Source: Doris montereyensis (lineage: Eukaryota > Mollusca > Gastropoda > Nudibranchia > Dorididae). Taken from it: a stretch of 64,000 nucleotides of DNA. The translations under genes were made by a program, and so were the position numbers. The number at the start of each line of letters is the position of its first letter. The first letter of the stretch is position 1. Below are positions 34,318 to 46,925 of the stretch, one piece after another. The stretch is from positions 21,001-85,000 of the forward strand of contig JAXRKP010001819.1 of the NCBI GenBank assembly GCA_037039925.1. The letters run 5' to 3'. The notes below the pieces were generated by a model, which saw only the letters and a list, made by a program, of their open reading frames with translations, searched no databases and had not been told where the DNA came from.

Positions 34318-35716
34318 CCTTCATCAATCTTGTTTGCAAGAAATATGTTGGTGTTTAATCTCACACAAGAAATGACCATATGTCCATAACTTTAAATTCA
34401 CATTCTGAATAATTTACAGAGAATGATGACTCTTCATATCAGCTGAAAAAGATAAATATAAAGAAAAGCGTTAATAAATATTCTTATTTAAAATAAGGGC
34501 TATTGGACTCACAGACGTTTGTCAAGGTTGACCCTTGAAAAATAAAAAAAAAAAAATTAAGTAGTCATTGCCAGTACGATTGGTTGTGGAAGGCAAGAAA
34601 ACAATACATTTTCCCACATCCATAACTTTACATACATAATATATTATACAAACATTTTACACCCTGGATGACACCAAGTACGATTATTAGATAGAGTCAG
34701 AATTTGATACTGAGGTTACACAGGTAAGTGTGAACGGTACTATTTCAACTTTTTAATTATTATAAAACCTAGTCAAAATGGCGGCTTAGGGTGAATAAAA
34801 TTCTACTCAGAGACGGGGAAACTGAAATTTTCAATAATTAAACATCACTTCTGATAAAAGAAAAACTCAAATGAAAACAATCTTGGGATCATTTAGAAGC
34901 TACATGCAAAATATTGTTATTCTTAGTGGCCTGGCAACAGAGCCTTTGTCGAACACAGAACGACCAACTCAGAATTATATAATCAGATACAATATACATT
35001 AATTAAAATTTTAATTTCTTCTTGATTTTCATTTCCCCAATTTAGTGGCTTTGTGTTTTCTTAAGTTTAAGGTCGCTATCATTGCCATATATTCTACATA
35101 CGTCTCTTGAGAATAAGCTTGGAAAGAGAGAAGAACAGATGAAAGTATTCTTAAAGAGCTCAACATTACCAGAGGACTTTTGAACAAAATAATGAAATGG
35201 AAACTTTCTTTCCTTGGACATACTTGTAGGATCAAAGATATACAATAGGTATCGTCTAAATGCCCGGTGCCATAACAATGTTGTATATATAATTGACCGA
35301 AGTGGATACATGTACCGCAAAATCAGGACATGGAAGCATGTTTGATTGTTTTGATGTCCCGTAGAAGGGCAATTCCATGAAAAGTGATTATCTAGGGTCA
35401 AAATTTCAAATTCAAAATATCAAAATAAAGATTGTTTTCCCTGACACTTTGAATTCCAAAGTATAAAGTTTCAAAAGAAATATTCGGAAATACTCATGTG
35501 AAATATTGATTTCAACAGCATAAACAGAAGAAATATATAAAAGTCACATTGTGAGGAAAAATGTATCTTTCAATTTTCAATAGGTATAATTATATATTTT
35601 GGGTATATTTTGAAGTTTAAGATTAGATTATGAGACTGGAATCTCCCTTTTGTCTCTAGAAGTCGTTTTATTTCATTACAGTTGAATTCTTCCCATGGCC
35701 TAAAGAGGCTGTGGTT
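34318..35716. other. Upstream flank of the zinc-finger gene
   Basis: No open frame or repeat of note. It should contain the 5' UTR and promoter of the minus-strand gene. A YY1-type word at 34774 is the only recognisable site. Confidence 0.4.
34774..34785. promoter_or_regulatory. YY1-type motif upstream of zinc-finger gene
   Basis: CAAAATGGCGGC matches the AANATGGCGGC consensus bound by YY1-type zinc-finger proteins, common near transcription starts of widely expressed animal genes. It lies about 460 bp upstream of the first ATG of the minus-strand gene. Function is inferred. Confidence 0.3.
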
Positions 35717-37514
35717 CTGCAACTAAAGAAACACTGGGGGGGGCACCTGGACTGGCGAGTTTTGGACCAAAAGGTTGATATTCTGTTCTTTGCATATTTG
35801 GGTAGAATGATCATTTCTCTACAAGTTCATGGCAGAAAAATGTCCATATGACGTATAATTTTTTTTTTTTAAATATTTTGTAGGCAAGGGTAGGTAAAAA
35901 CAGTCAAAATTTTGACGTAAATTACCCTAACAATGACTGAGAAAATGGCAGTAAAAACCTGTATATTGGCGGTTAATCGCCAAATGTGGCAGCACACGAT
36001 ATTTGACCTTGTTTGCCGACGATGATCTGCACGTCTCCAGTCGCTGTGTGATATAAGAGGCGTTGCGCGTCAGTGTGTATGTAAACACGCGGACAAGCAT
36101 AGGATATAGAGGAAAAAAAAAACAACTGGTCATTTCGACGTCTGTTTTCACAACAGTGCACATCTAAACCTAGATTTATAATCATATTTACATAAGTAAC
36201 AATGCCAGAGACTGTTGAAAGAGTAAGCGGGGCTGCTACACCAAGGGGAACCCATCCGAAGCGTTTGTTTTGTGTTACTTTCTGTTGATTTTTTTTTTGT
36301 ATTTTTCTCGAAATGTATTTTTTCCACACTAAAATTCTATCTCCTCCACCATGTCGAATGATTTGTATTATATTTGGCACACAGGTTCCTCTTGTCAATG
36401 TTAATAAAATGACATTGGTTTTTTTTATATATTGTAAACTTTTTGAGAAATTATTCTTTTTGGTAGTAAAAACGCCGTTTTTGTACATTCAAGATATATA
36501 GTATTTTTTCAAAAGTACTGAATTTTCACTTTTTTCCCTAATGCATTTTTGGCTAATTTTTCCTGCCAATGTGTTGCTTGCATCTTAGTTACTATATAAA
36601 TGTAAAAAATTTTGGGAAAAATTATTGTTATATTATTGGCCATGTTGAATTTTGATGCCGAAATTTAAAATCTTAAAATCTCAAAAAGTATATGGGCTAG
36701 CAATGAAATTCTTTTTCAGACATATTCTTTAAACCCTTAAATAAGGAGTAAGATATATTTAATTTATCTCAGCTGTTTATAATGTGCTTAAAAAAATCAG
36801 TATTTTATTAAAAAATAACTATTGATAAATTTTGTAATATTTTGATTTTAAAGGTGCACAAAAGATATGAAAATCAATATAAACCAGTGAAAATCTCTAG
36901 TTCCCAATAACAAATACTAGTCTAGCTGTGTACCAAATTTCAACACTCTGGCATGAATACTTTCTGAGATTTTAAGATTTTAAAAAGTTGTATGCTAGAA
37001 ATCACATCTTTGAGAAAAACGGGTTTGAAAAAACTTTCTTCAGAATGATACAGCCATATTAAAATTACTATAAAATTCACCTTTTCAGGCTTTATATAAA
37101 AAAAATCAACTGATATACTCGATTCTAAAGATGTTGAAGTAGCATTCTAGAGTGGATTTGGAAAATGGGTATTATGAGCCCAAGACTCTACTAAACGCTG
37201 TTACAGCTCACCCGGACGCCCCTTAAAAAAAAAAAAAATTGAAAAATCCTGACGTCACTCTTTAGATATTGAATGGAAAAGACGATCTGTACAGGTTTTT
37301 AGTGATTTTATTCAAAACTAAGGGAGGAGATAGAGTTTGAAATTGAGTCAAAATCCTAGAAGATTTCTATGGCAACCAAGGACGCTACAAACTTTTCAAT
37401 GATATAGGATGACTGTATTTTGACAGTTCCTCATGTACATACTAAAAGCAAAAACCTAAACTCAAAAGCAAAAAAAAAATCACGAAAAATTTGACGTCAC
37501 TCTTTAGGTGCCAG
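35717..37514 (+). repeat. Unknown repeat R1, longest copy (1.8 kb)
   Basis: The ends form an imperfect inverted pair: CTGCAACTAAAGAA at 35717 and CTCTTTAGGTGCCAG at 37500-37514 (reverse complement CTGGCACCTAAAGAG). TGACGTCACTCTTTAG occurs twice near the right end (37252 and 37492). A 171-codon minus-strand ORF at 35973-36488 is shared in part with the copies at 14.3 and 21.6-22.2 kb (LTLSTVSGIVT, HTDAQRLLYHTA). No transposase motif was recognised. A non-autonomous DNA transposon is the best guess. Confidence 0.7.
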
Positions 37515-40500
37515 CAGTCATTTGGAAAATCATAAGAAGGTAAGTCAAAATAGAAAGTTGTTGCCAGCCTCAAAAGAAAAGAAGTTTACTACGGCTTACA
37601 CAGACTTAAATCTGAAATCTCAAAGAAAATCGAAATCTTTGCAAAACTAGAAGAAAACACAATATTAAGTGTAAAAAAGTCTTTCAGTACATTAAAATTT
37701 CCTGACAAGTGTATGGGAAAAAAGACTTCATTCTTGTCTGTCATAATGTGCAAAAGAAAGGATGCAAGGAGATTCTTAAACGTGACTCTAAAAGAGGCTT
37801 ACAGTACATTCTGTACAAGAGAAGTTCTTAAAGTGAACTTTTCAAAATTTTACAAACTTTGATCCACTCATGTTTTTGTGTCAACGAGACCTCCCTTATA
37901 TACTGTGTGTGTGTGGCACTCATGATAATGTGAGTCTGCTGCTAAAAAACCATTGATGTTGCGATGACGTTTTGTGATTTTATTACACAAGTTGTATGCA
38001 ATCAAGATTATAGCCAGTGCATGTTTATGTAGTGTTCTCAATGTCCAGCAATGGGTCATCTTCACTCAGATGAGGAGAAAGTAGAGGAGAATATGAATAA
38101 TGTGAATGACACAACAAAGGAGACAGGTTGTAAATCTGACTAAGTCGAGGTCAATCGTAATTTTTTCCAGGAACTTCATGAAAGCATGCAAAATTATTGG
38201 ATCATGCATTCATTAAGCTGGCCAGCTTTTAAAGAGAAAACAATACCCAGCTGATAAAGGGAAAATTCAAATTCAAATAGACTTTTTGAAAATTATGAAG
38301 CAAAGGATCTATCAGAGATTTAAGCCACTCACTGGTCTCATCGTCAAATTAAAGAAGGGTGATATTATCAAAGTCTGGGAGGATTTTATCTTTAACGACC
38401 AACTCATAATATTTGGTACAAGGCCTTTACTTGTTGAAGTGAAGAAATTAATGAAATAAAAACAGAATACAAGAAGTTAAAGAAATGTCAAAGTAACCCA
38501 TAACCCTTTCCCGGCAGGTCCCGTATATTTACATGCTGTTGGTAACTCTAAGCACACCTACGCTAATGGCGGGTCCCGTATATTTGCATCACTTCCTGCC
38601 TTCCAGCAAGACTAAACGCTAGTGGTGGGTCCCGTATAACTGCACTGCTGTGCACTCAAAGACGGGTTTTGGGAATGCTTCTATTCTGACCAATTACGCT
38701 GATCAACCCAAGCCATGCCAAACAGAGAAAGTCTATTATTCTAAAGGGGTGAAATTGATAGTTCATTTCCGAGGCTAACATACACTCAATATATTTCTTA
38801 TAAAGAGATACAACACACCGGAGCTCTATCTCAAATGTAAGCTTTGCAAAGTGGACAAAACCAAAGACTCCTGTCTTCGTATGACCGACGCACCTTCTGG
38901 ACAGATGTCACTTACTTTAGTAAGAAACTCCACCCACAAGCAAGAAATAGTGATTGTAAATAAAAGATATCAGTAGCCAATCACATTGCACATGTAAGGT
39001 CAGCCTGAATGGAGGGCATGATCTTCAGTCAATAGAAAGAAACCATGTTCAGGGTTGACCAATCCGGGGAGCATTATCTTGATGGTTATATTGTCAAACG
39101 TCACATACGTTAAAATACATCTCCACCTCTTTTTCACATAAGAATGAAGAGATTAGAGTGTTGAAAGTCAGGGGAAAATTGAAGCTTTCATCTGAGTTCT
39201 GCAACCAGCAACAAAGGAATTTTGATCTCTCAAATAGGTCCATTTCATATATGGTTATGATGACATGTAGTATCTGACAAGAGGAAGGGCGGCTATTTGA
39301 AGTGTACAGACATTAGAAACTACAAGAGTCTATCTTCCTACTGTATAGAAAGGACTAAAAGGAGGGAGACTTACATCCAGAAGTGGGGGGAAGATACGAA
39401 AAACCACTGGATTGCGTAAGGGGTGGGGGCTGTTTTGGGAGGAGGTGGATTACTATTGAACTGTAGGAAGGAACAGCCAAGAATACAAAACCATGGTCAC
39501 TCTGTCATTGTAAATGAGGAAAGAGGGTGATACTAGTTATAGACATAGGGTAGGAGGGAGTTTTTCAAAAGCATGGGAAGCATGTAGCTGAGGAGAGGTG
39601 TTAGGTTTGGGATAGAGCTCGTTGCAGCAGCTGGGGTGCACACACTTGTGAAAGCAATAAACCGGGGGGGCCTGTTTCTTTCATCATGGGAATGTGTTAC
39701 CTATGCACATTGGACTCATTCATGGGAGAGGAAGGCTGTTGGACATTTCCTCTAGTATAAGTTTAGTATTATAGTTCCATCATTTTATTTAGATGTGAGA
39801 ATGAAATTAATTCCTTTAGAAATAAGGATATAATGATGTTGTTCATTGAAACTTTACTACATAAAATTCGACACAGCCAACCACGTTATTATTGAATGAC
39901 TGGAGTAAAGCCTGCCGATGCAGCCACATGCCCCCCCTCCCAAACCTCCCGCTCTATATGTTACCTCATCTCTCTCTCTCTCTCCTTTTCTCAATCTCTC
40001 TCATTTTCTTCATCCTCTCTATTCGTCTTTCTTTATCTTCCTCGTTCTCTGTATGTCTCCTGTTTGTTTCCTTCTCTCTCACTTTCTATCCCTCCCTCCT
40101 CTCTCTCCGTCTTTCTTATATGGTAGTTGTATTCCGTTTTCTTCTTTCTTTTTGTCTTTTCTTTTTGTTTATTGTTGTTATGAGGCTTGCTCTGTTGATG
40201 AACATTGCTTGATGGGTCATTGCACCAATGGCTCTATTAGTATTAGTTTCGTCCAGCATTGTTTAGAGTTTATTTGTTTCTGTCGCCTTGTTGCTTATGA
40301 AGGTTGGGTACACTGAAGACTTATCGGTCCTGACCAGTTTGCTATCTTTTAGTATTATACTTATAACCTTTCATATACCTCTTTATTAGTAATGGGCCAA
40401 CTGCAGTATTATTGCTTTTCACGTTTAATAAAAGTAGGCTGTAATAGATGTTATTGTTAGTAAACAATGTAATATAAACACGATGACAATAACAACAAAA

Positions 40501-41260
40501 TGAATTGCCCTATGTCACCTCACTCAACGAAGATCAAAAACCAATCACAATAATCACAAAGTCGTGTGTCAAGCGCGGCAGCCTCGTCAGTGGGGGAAGA
40601 AAACTATCGGTGCCACGTGCGGAAGCCTCGTGCACAGCGGAATGAGATTATTGACCCATATTGAGGTCGGCCGGCAGGTTAGCCTTACAAGAGTTAAGTT
40701 TTTCTTGAAACATTCATTTGAATTCAAAAGGTATCACTTTCTTTTAAAGTTTGTTGGTTATTTACCCATGTTTTTGCAAATGTTTTTCTTTATTCAAATT
40801 ACCGTTTTATGTAGGAAAAATATGTAAAAATTCACATCACTATGATTAGATAGGTGTTGATTTCAGGATAAATTGTTTTCATACCTGTTTACAAAGTCAC
40901 ACATGAGCTTGTCCTGTTGCATTCAAGAAAAAATTTCATTGAAGATTCTTATTCAACCTTTAGACCCAAGTTATGTGGTGTTTATATCTTTTTATTCATT
41001 GTTTTTGTATTGAAAATTTATCCTTTAAAAACATTAAAACATTTCAAGGACTTGAACATTTGGAAAAAGTGTTACAAGTTTGTTTTTCATAAGGGTGTTA
41101 GCCTGTGATTCGCAAAAATATCTCTGGGTCATTTAGAACAAAATGTTGCCTGAAGGATGAAATAATTGGTCAGTTCTGTTTGATGTGAAGATAAAGGGTC
41201 TCATCCTAAATTTCAAAAAATCTTTAATAATTGAATTAAACCATTATAAATTGTTGTAAG
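37515..41260. other. Gene-poor interval
   Basis: No supported gene. A 54-codon plus-strand frame at 38297-38458 (begins MKQRIYQRFK) is protein-like but isolated and may be a transposon relic. A CT-rich stretch spans 39968-40115. Confidence 0.4.
38515..38640 (+). repeat. Degenerate repeat of GGTCCCGTATA motif
   Basis: GGTCCCGTATA occurs three times (about 38517, 38574, 38627) at 52-57 bp spacing, each followed by a TTTACAT/TTTGCAT/ACTGCAC-type sequence and twice preceded by CGCTA(A/G)TGG. The first copy sits by ACCCTTTCCCGGCAG, a form resembling piggyBac-type termini. No TTAA or opposite end was found, so class is open. Confidence 0.45.
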
Positions 41261-41269
41261 TTCCATACA

Positions 41270-42450
41270 GAATAATTTCATTGATGTGATAAAGCAAGGT
41301 AGTTAAAAGTTCATGTTGTTTTGATGATAAAGCTAAACTGATATTACAGTGGCAGGGTTGATCAAACACTTTCTTTAGCATTCAAGATAATGATACTCTT
41401 CCAAATGGGTCTTCATTCATGTCTTGGTATTTAATGAAAAAAAAGTTTTGGACATCTAGCGTTATTCTGGTCTCTGCACCAGGTCAGAGAATGTTGGTAC
41501 AAACATTATAAACATGGAATTAGATGACCTCAGTCTAAGGTCAAAACTGATGTTTTCAGCTCTAAACCTTAGCCATAAATAAATGTTTTCAGTATTTTCT
41601 TCTTTTTTTTCCTTCATTTATTTAAATAGGATTTTTAAAATTTAAGTTTGTAAGTGTTTTGTAGATAATAATAAACAGATTACAAATTTTTAGTAGGGTG
41701 TTATCTAGATCTATCCTGTAGGGTTGGCATCATGAGAACCTGACAGCTTTCTTTAGGTTCCATCTTTGAAAAAATATCTAGATCTAGATCTGTAGGTCTA
41801 GATCTAGAACTAGAGTGAACTGCATGAAAATATATCTGAAATTTGGAGACTTTCCTTGGGATCAACCAATCAAAATGTACATTTTACACAAATTTTCATT
41901 TTATTACACGATGGACTATTTCGATGTCTAACTGGGGAAATAACTAATAATGTCTTCTAGATTCTAGCACCATAGGATGATTTATTTACAAACACTATAG
42001 TTTCTGTTCTTTAGATGACCTCTAGTTTTTGTCCTAAGTTATCATTTTGTGTTGTTGGGTTGTTATGTTCTAAATCTCTAGCCATAAATTGTTGTTTTGT
42101 TGTTTTTTTCTTTGTTTTTTTGTTTCCTTTTTATTTAAATAGGAGTTTTTTTTGTTTTTTTTTGTTTTTGTTTTTGGGGGTTGCTTTGAAAAGTTTTTGT
42201 TTTGTTTTTTTATAGGGGGGATAATAATAAACAGATTACAAATAATTTTATTGATACCGGTATGAGTTAAGATTTTAATTAAAGATAAAGCTAACATATA
42301 GATAGATCTAGATCTATCAAATGGTTGACCCTTTACAGAGTATTGTAAGTGATAAAGACAGTGAAAGTTTGCATCATGAGAACCTGACAGCCAGCTTTCT
42401 TTAGGTTCCATCTTTGATATTTGTCAGATCTAGATCTAGATCTAGATCTA
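41270..42450 (+). repeat. Family D sequence, tandem segmental duplication
   Basis: Two imperfect copies lie head to tail. 41550-41810 and 42060-42450 share AGCCATAAAT, TTTATTTAAATAGGA, AATAATAAACAGATTACAAA, CATCATGAGAACCTGACAG and CTTTCTTTAGGTTCCATCTTTGA. The flanking 41330-41360 and 41860-42010 parts match family D of 6.5 and 26.8 kb (AAACTGATATTACAGTGG, ATCAACCAATCAAAATG). Confidence 0.65.
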
Positions 42451-42452
42451 TA
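42427..42452. repeat. Palindromic AGATCT/TCTAGA run
   Basis: Four consecutive GATCTA hexamers make an almost fully self-complementary stretch. The same word clusters at 41778-41815, 19660-19870 and 6180-6290. Confidence 0.8.
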
Positions 42453-43008
42453 TAGATATATTAGATATTAGTCTAGACCTTATGGGAAAATGTATCTAAG
42501 CACAAAAATATAAAATTTCGATTTCCGGTATTGTATTTATGCATCATTTCAGCTCGGTGTTCTTCTCAAAAAACTGTTTAATTGATTCATGTTGGTTTTG
42601 ATTTTACCTTCTGATCTTCGGTGCAATATCATGTGTAATATTGGGATGAGGCAGGCCTACTACTCGTTTCATTCTCTATTTTCATTGTATGTATATTGTA
42701 TGGGAAATAACTACATAACTACCATAGACTAAGACTGGTATTGTGGATTCTTTGATCAAACATGGGTATGGGCGTACATGAAGGGTTATTAATCTTCCAT
42801 TTTTCTCGATCCCTATAATCCGTGTGCGCATCGGTGTGACGGCGTACAACTGAGACGGCGCTGATCTTACGTCTCTAATTTTTATTACCACCCTCCAATA
42901 ATTGGGGGTAGTTGGGTTGCATTAATTTTGTTGTTGCTGAGTGGGTTATAAGATAGATGACCGGAAAATCCATCCTTTGATGGTTTTATTGATGTGGGTT
43001 GTGGTGCA

Positions 43009-44499
43009 ATAGTATTAGATTTGGTGATTTGTTCGTTGTCTGGGAGTTTCGTCCCTTGTTTTTCGTAAAGGAGCAGTTGATTTTTTGCTCCGTTTTACTT
43101 ATACCATACGTTATTCCTTAAAGTTTCATGTTATATCTTATAAACAAGTTGTTTGACGTGAATCGATCATTAGATATCAAACAGTTGGTGCTGATTTTTA
43201 GGATTGATACCTGGACTTGTTATTTTGTGTTCTTTTAAAGAATTTATTAGTATAAGTAATTGGAACCTTGCTATTAGTAATTGATCTCTTTCCAGCGCTA
43301 TATAGACTCCCGTGAGGGTCTAAAGTGCTGTGGGAAAAGGGTAAATCGGGATTGTAGAGTGAGCAACGGATGTACTAAAACTAACTAGTTATTAGACCCA
43401 AGTACAGTTATATATAGCGCATATTTTCTGTGAGGAGTCTAAAGACAAACGCGACAGTCGTAGATTACCGAGTAACAGACGTATGTATGGGTCCCTATGA
43501 GAGACCACACTTGGAACCTTGCAACTGGGTCGTAACGGCGGTTCCACACAGGCTTAAAGTCTACAGGATGATATTAGACAAGAAAGGAAAAAGGAGCACT
43601 TTCAACATCTTGATCTTTAATTGCTACCTGGGAAATTAATTGCATCTTTGCGATTGCTGATCCATGATGGGATTGGAATCGACAAACTGACGAGGTGCTC
43701 CACGAAGACGGGACGAAGACTTACCAGGTACAACAGTGATGAAGAACCAAGCCAGCGGTGAACTCACCAACCGTCGATACTATTCCTTTTAACGGCTACC
43801 ACCGAGGCGAGCTTACTAAGCACGCCTCGGCTACCAGTATTATTTTCGTTGTGTTATTAAATTCGTTGTCACTATTAGGAGTGACAATTATAACTGTAGT
43901 CAGCCCAACGCTGGAAGTTATGTGTTTAATTATCGTTCATTATGGAGCGTTGGATGGATAAAGTCATAGGTAACTGCAATGGCGTGGCTCGCCAGATATT
44001 TAGCTGGAGTGATTTAGAATAAGTCCTTGCTCAGCAAAGTTAACTCAATTCTGTAGAACTTTCAAGTGAGGTTAGGAATTGAACAAACGGGATTGTAGGT
44101 TAAAGGACGTAAAAAATGTTCAAACTTATCGAAGAAAAATTCCTGTTGGATAAGTTATGTAAAAACATCAAGGAGCCACACTAATTTCTAAAATATTTCA
44201 AGAACCTCAAGGTCAAGACAGAAGTGAAACTTGACAATTTAGTTTTTGTCAAGAACAATATGAACAGTGTGTTTGATGAAAGTGTGAGAGGCATTCAACA
44301 AATAGGCATAGTATTAGATTTGGTGAGAGTTTGTGTTCGTTGTCTGAGTCAGTCTTCGTTCCGTCTTCGAGAATAGCAGTTGTATTTTGCTCCGACTCTA
44401 CAATATTACTAATACTATACGTTATTTCTCAATAAAGTTTTCATGTTATATCTTATAACCAAGCTGTTTTGACGTGAATTGATCATAGATATTTCACAA
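43009..44499 (+). mobile_element. Short LTR-type element without polyprotein
   Basis: Two direct repeats of about 180-190 bp (43009-43184 and 44308-44499) enclose 1.1 kb. They share ATAGTATTAGATTTGGTGA, GTTCGTTGTCTG, TTCATGTTATATCTTATAA and GACGTGAAT(C/T)GATCAT. The right copy has AATAAAG (44432), as expected of an LTR. TTGGTGCTGATTTTTAGGA directly after the left copy could be a primer-binding site. The interior has no gag or pol frame, only a 69-codon ORF at 43430-43639. This resembles TRIM-type non-autonomous elements. LTR edges are approximate and the copies are diverged. Confidence 0.55.
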
Positions 44500-44890
44500 C
44501 TGGTTTTACCAATAAATGTACTTGTAACACTCTTCTTTGACTTGTTAAGAACCGAACAAAAGGTTTCTCTAAGGAAGTTAAAGGCCATTTACTTTTTCTG
44601 CATAGTGGGCTAAATATATGCTTGTGTTCTTCCTTCCGTTGCGATTCAATATCTTTATTAGTTACAGATGGAAAAGACTAGCATTTATCGTTCACAAGGG
44701 CAGATATCAAAATGTTTCTCAACAACATGGTTACATGTGCATATTGAGTAATACTGGTACAAATAAATGGTAAAATGCATAAATGTATGATGATTATGTA
44801 TGTCAATACTAGAAGGATACTTCTAGATAGACACACACAAAGAAAGGCAAATAGTAAAGATAACGGAAAAGGGAAGAAAGAGAACCTGAC
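44500..44890. other. Short unannotated gap
   Basis: Nothing recognised between the LTR-type element and the GA tract. Confidence 0.4.
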
Positions 44891-44894
44891 AATC

Positions 44895-45280
<386 letters not shown>

Positions 45281-45451
45281 TTTAAACGATAATTGATGCA
45301 TGTATTTACCAATCTCTAACAATAGTGACACGATGTATGAATATGATGATCAACGCTGTACAACAAAAGTCGTTTATTATTACACAACTATACTTACTGG
45401 TCTGTTATGATCTATATTCATGTCCCCAAAAGTTATTAACAAGAGATAATC

Positions 45452-45952
45452 ATGCTTCAGTTTCGTAGTGGAAGACAAGCTTTCTGGGTTTTAAAAATAT
45501 TTTTGGGTTTTTCATTTTTTTTTTTCAAGAGCTGTAGAGTTTATCATCAGAGTCATTATTTGAGATTTTTTTCGGCAGTTTTTACTGTAAGTTCGTTATC
45601 AGATCAATGTATGGTGCTGCAAAATTTATTGGTCACCGAGAACAAAATAGGCATTGTAAGTATGAAGATCTTACGTCTGTTTCAGTATTTTTCCGTAATC
45701 GATGAAATCAATACAGCTCTCTTCTTATCATACTTAGTTGTGGGTTTTGTATCGGTGGAGCAGGTGGAATATTTCTCAACCCTCCCTGTCTCTCACGTGC
45801 ATCGACACGCTTACGCATTAGTACGCTGGTGGTTGGCCTCCATCTTACATGATATTAGCCTATTTCCTGGTGATCTTTTTGTAACGGCACAGTTAAGTAA
45901 GTCTAAGTGTTATTACAATTACCAAGTTCCCACCCATAGGATAACAAAATAA
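45452..45952 (+). other. 166-codon ORF, no recognised homology
   Basis: The longest frame outside repeats and known genes. It starts with ATG, is hydrophobic and aromatic-rich in the first 60 residues, and has VSHVHRHAYALVRWWLASIL-like sequence later. No acceptor/donor pair, family motif or polyadenylation context supports it. It may be chance. Confidence 0.12.
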
Positions 45953-46177
45953 ATATTATATCGATTCATCAAAACAGGTTCAGCTATAAAAAATAATAAA
46001 ATACATAACATAAATCAAATCCCACCAGAGCCGTAACTAAGGACAGAAGATGAATTTGAAAGAAACGTGGAAATATGGTAAGAAAACAGCATTGTCTCTT
46101 ACGGAACAATACTATAGAAACTGAGCTTTGTACATCCGTAGTTATTTTCTTCATCTCATTTCTTTTCCTGTTCTTCT

Positions 46178-46244
46178 CATGGTCTCCTCCTCCTCCTCCT
46201 CCTCCTCCTCCTCCTCCTCCTCCTCCTCCTCCTCCTCCTCCTCC
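46178..46244 (+). repeat. (TCC)n microsatellite
   Basis: About 65 bp of TCC repeats. A (CA)n run follows at 46368-46385. Confidence 0.95.
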
Positions 46245-46577
46245 TTCTCTAATATTACATTTTATCGAGGGTTTTTTCTCTGGCCCATCCGCTCCCCCAC
46301 CCCCTTTTCTTATTTGCTTTATTTATCTCGAAAGATACACGTAAACACACATATAAACGCATCTACACACACACACACACACACATGCATAAGATGTCAA
46401 CATGACGTAACGCAACTCATTCAAGCTGTAAGAGTTAATGCCATAATTATTTTTCATCACATCGAGGCCAAATAGATACATGGACCGGTACTAAACTGCC
46501 GACTGCATGATGTCTGCGTCAATGTGACTACAATTAAGCTGTTTTATACATGTATTTATAACTGCTACCTTGCAACA

Positions 46578-46697
46578 ATGGAGACATCAGCGCAAATAGT
46601 CCAAGCAGACAACAATGCATTTTTGCACATAAATGACAATGGTCAAATTAAATGTGCAAAGTTTACCTGTCCATGCTGGGTGTACCGAGGGCAAGGG
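46578..46697 (+). CDS. Possible first coding exon, unknown protein
   Basis: From ATG in CAACAATGG the frame is open for exactly 40 codons to a consensus donor (GGG|GTGAGT at 46698). The peptide begins METSAQIVQADNNAFLHIND and contains CAKFTCPCW. Composition is unlike the surrounding low-complexity DNA. No continuing exon was found within the window, and a SINE tail follows 100 bp later. Confidence 0.15.
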
Positions 46698-46789
46698 GTG
46701 AGTCATATCGTCATCGTCATGTTCCAAAGTAGCATCGAAACCTCAACGTTCATAACACACACAAAAGTCTTCTTACCAACAGTGGGTGA

Positions 46790-46925
46790 TTTACGGGTGA
46801 TTCTGGGAGGTCCTACTTCTATCCTTCCGTTATTCCATTTTTCTTCCATCCTACTGTTTCCTCTTCATTCACCCTGATATCATCGCATATGGAGGACGGC
46901 GTACATTTCTATGAAACAGAAGAAC
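46790..46925 (+). mobile_element. SINE family C 3' end
   Basis: Holds the conserved 3' segment: TCCTACTTCTATCCTT, a TTTCCTCTTCATTCACCCTG stretch and TGATATCATCGCATATGGAGGA. The same end is found near 49.81, 50.33 and 53.03 kb. Confidence 0.55.

Noticed and set aside
39892..40316. ORFs of 76-132 codons near 40 kb
   Set aside because: Driven by a CT-rich low-complexity stretch (Ser/Leu/Phe runs) in three frames at once.
42015..42411. Lys- and Phe-rich ORFs near 42.1 kb
   Set aside because: They translate T/GT-rich low-complexity DNA inside the family D duplication.
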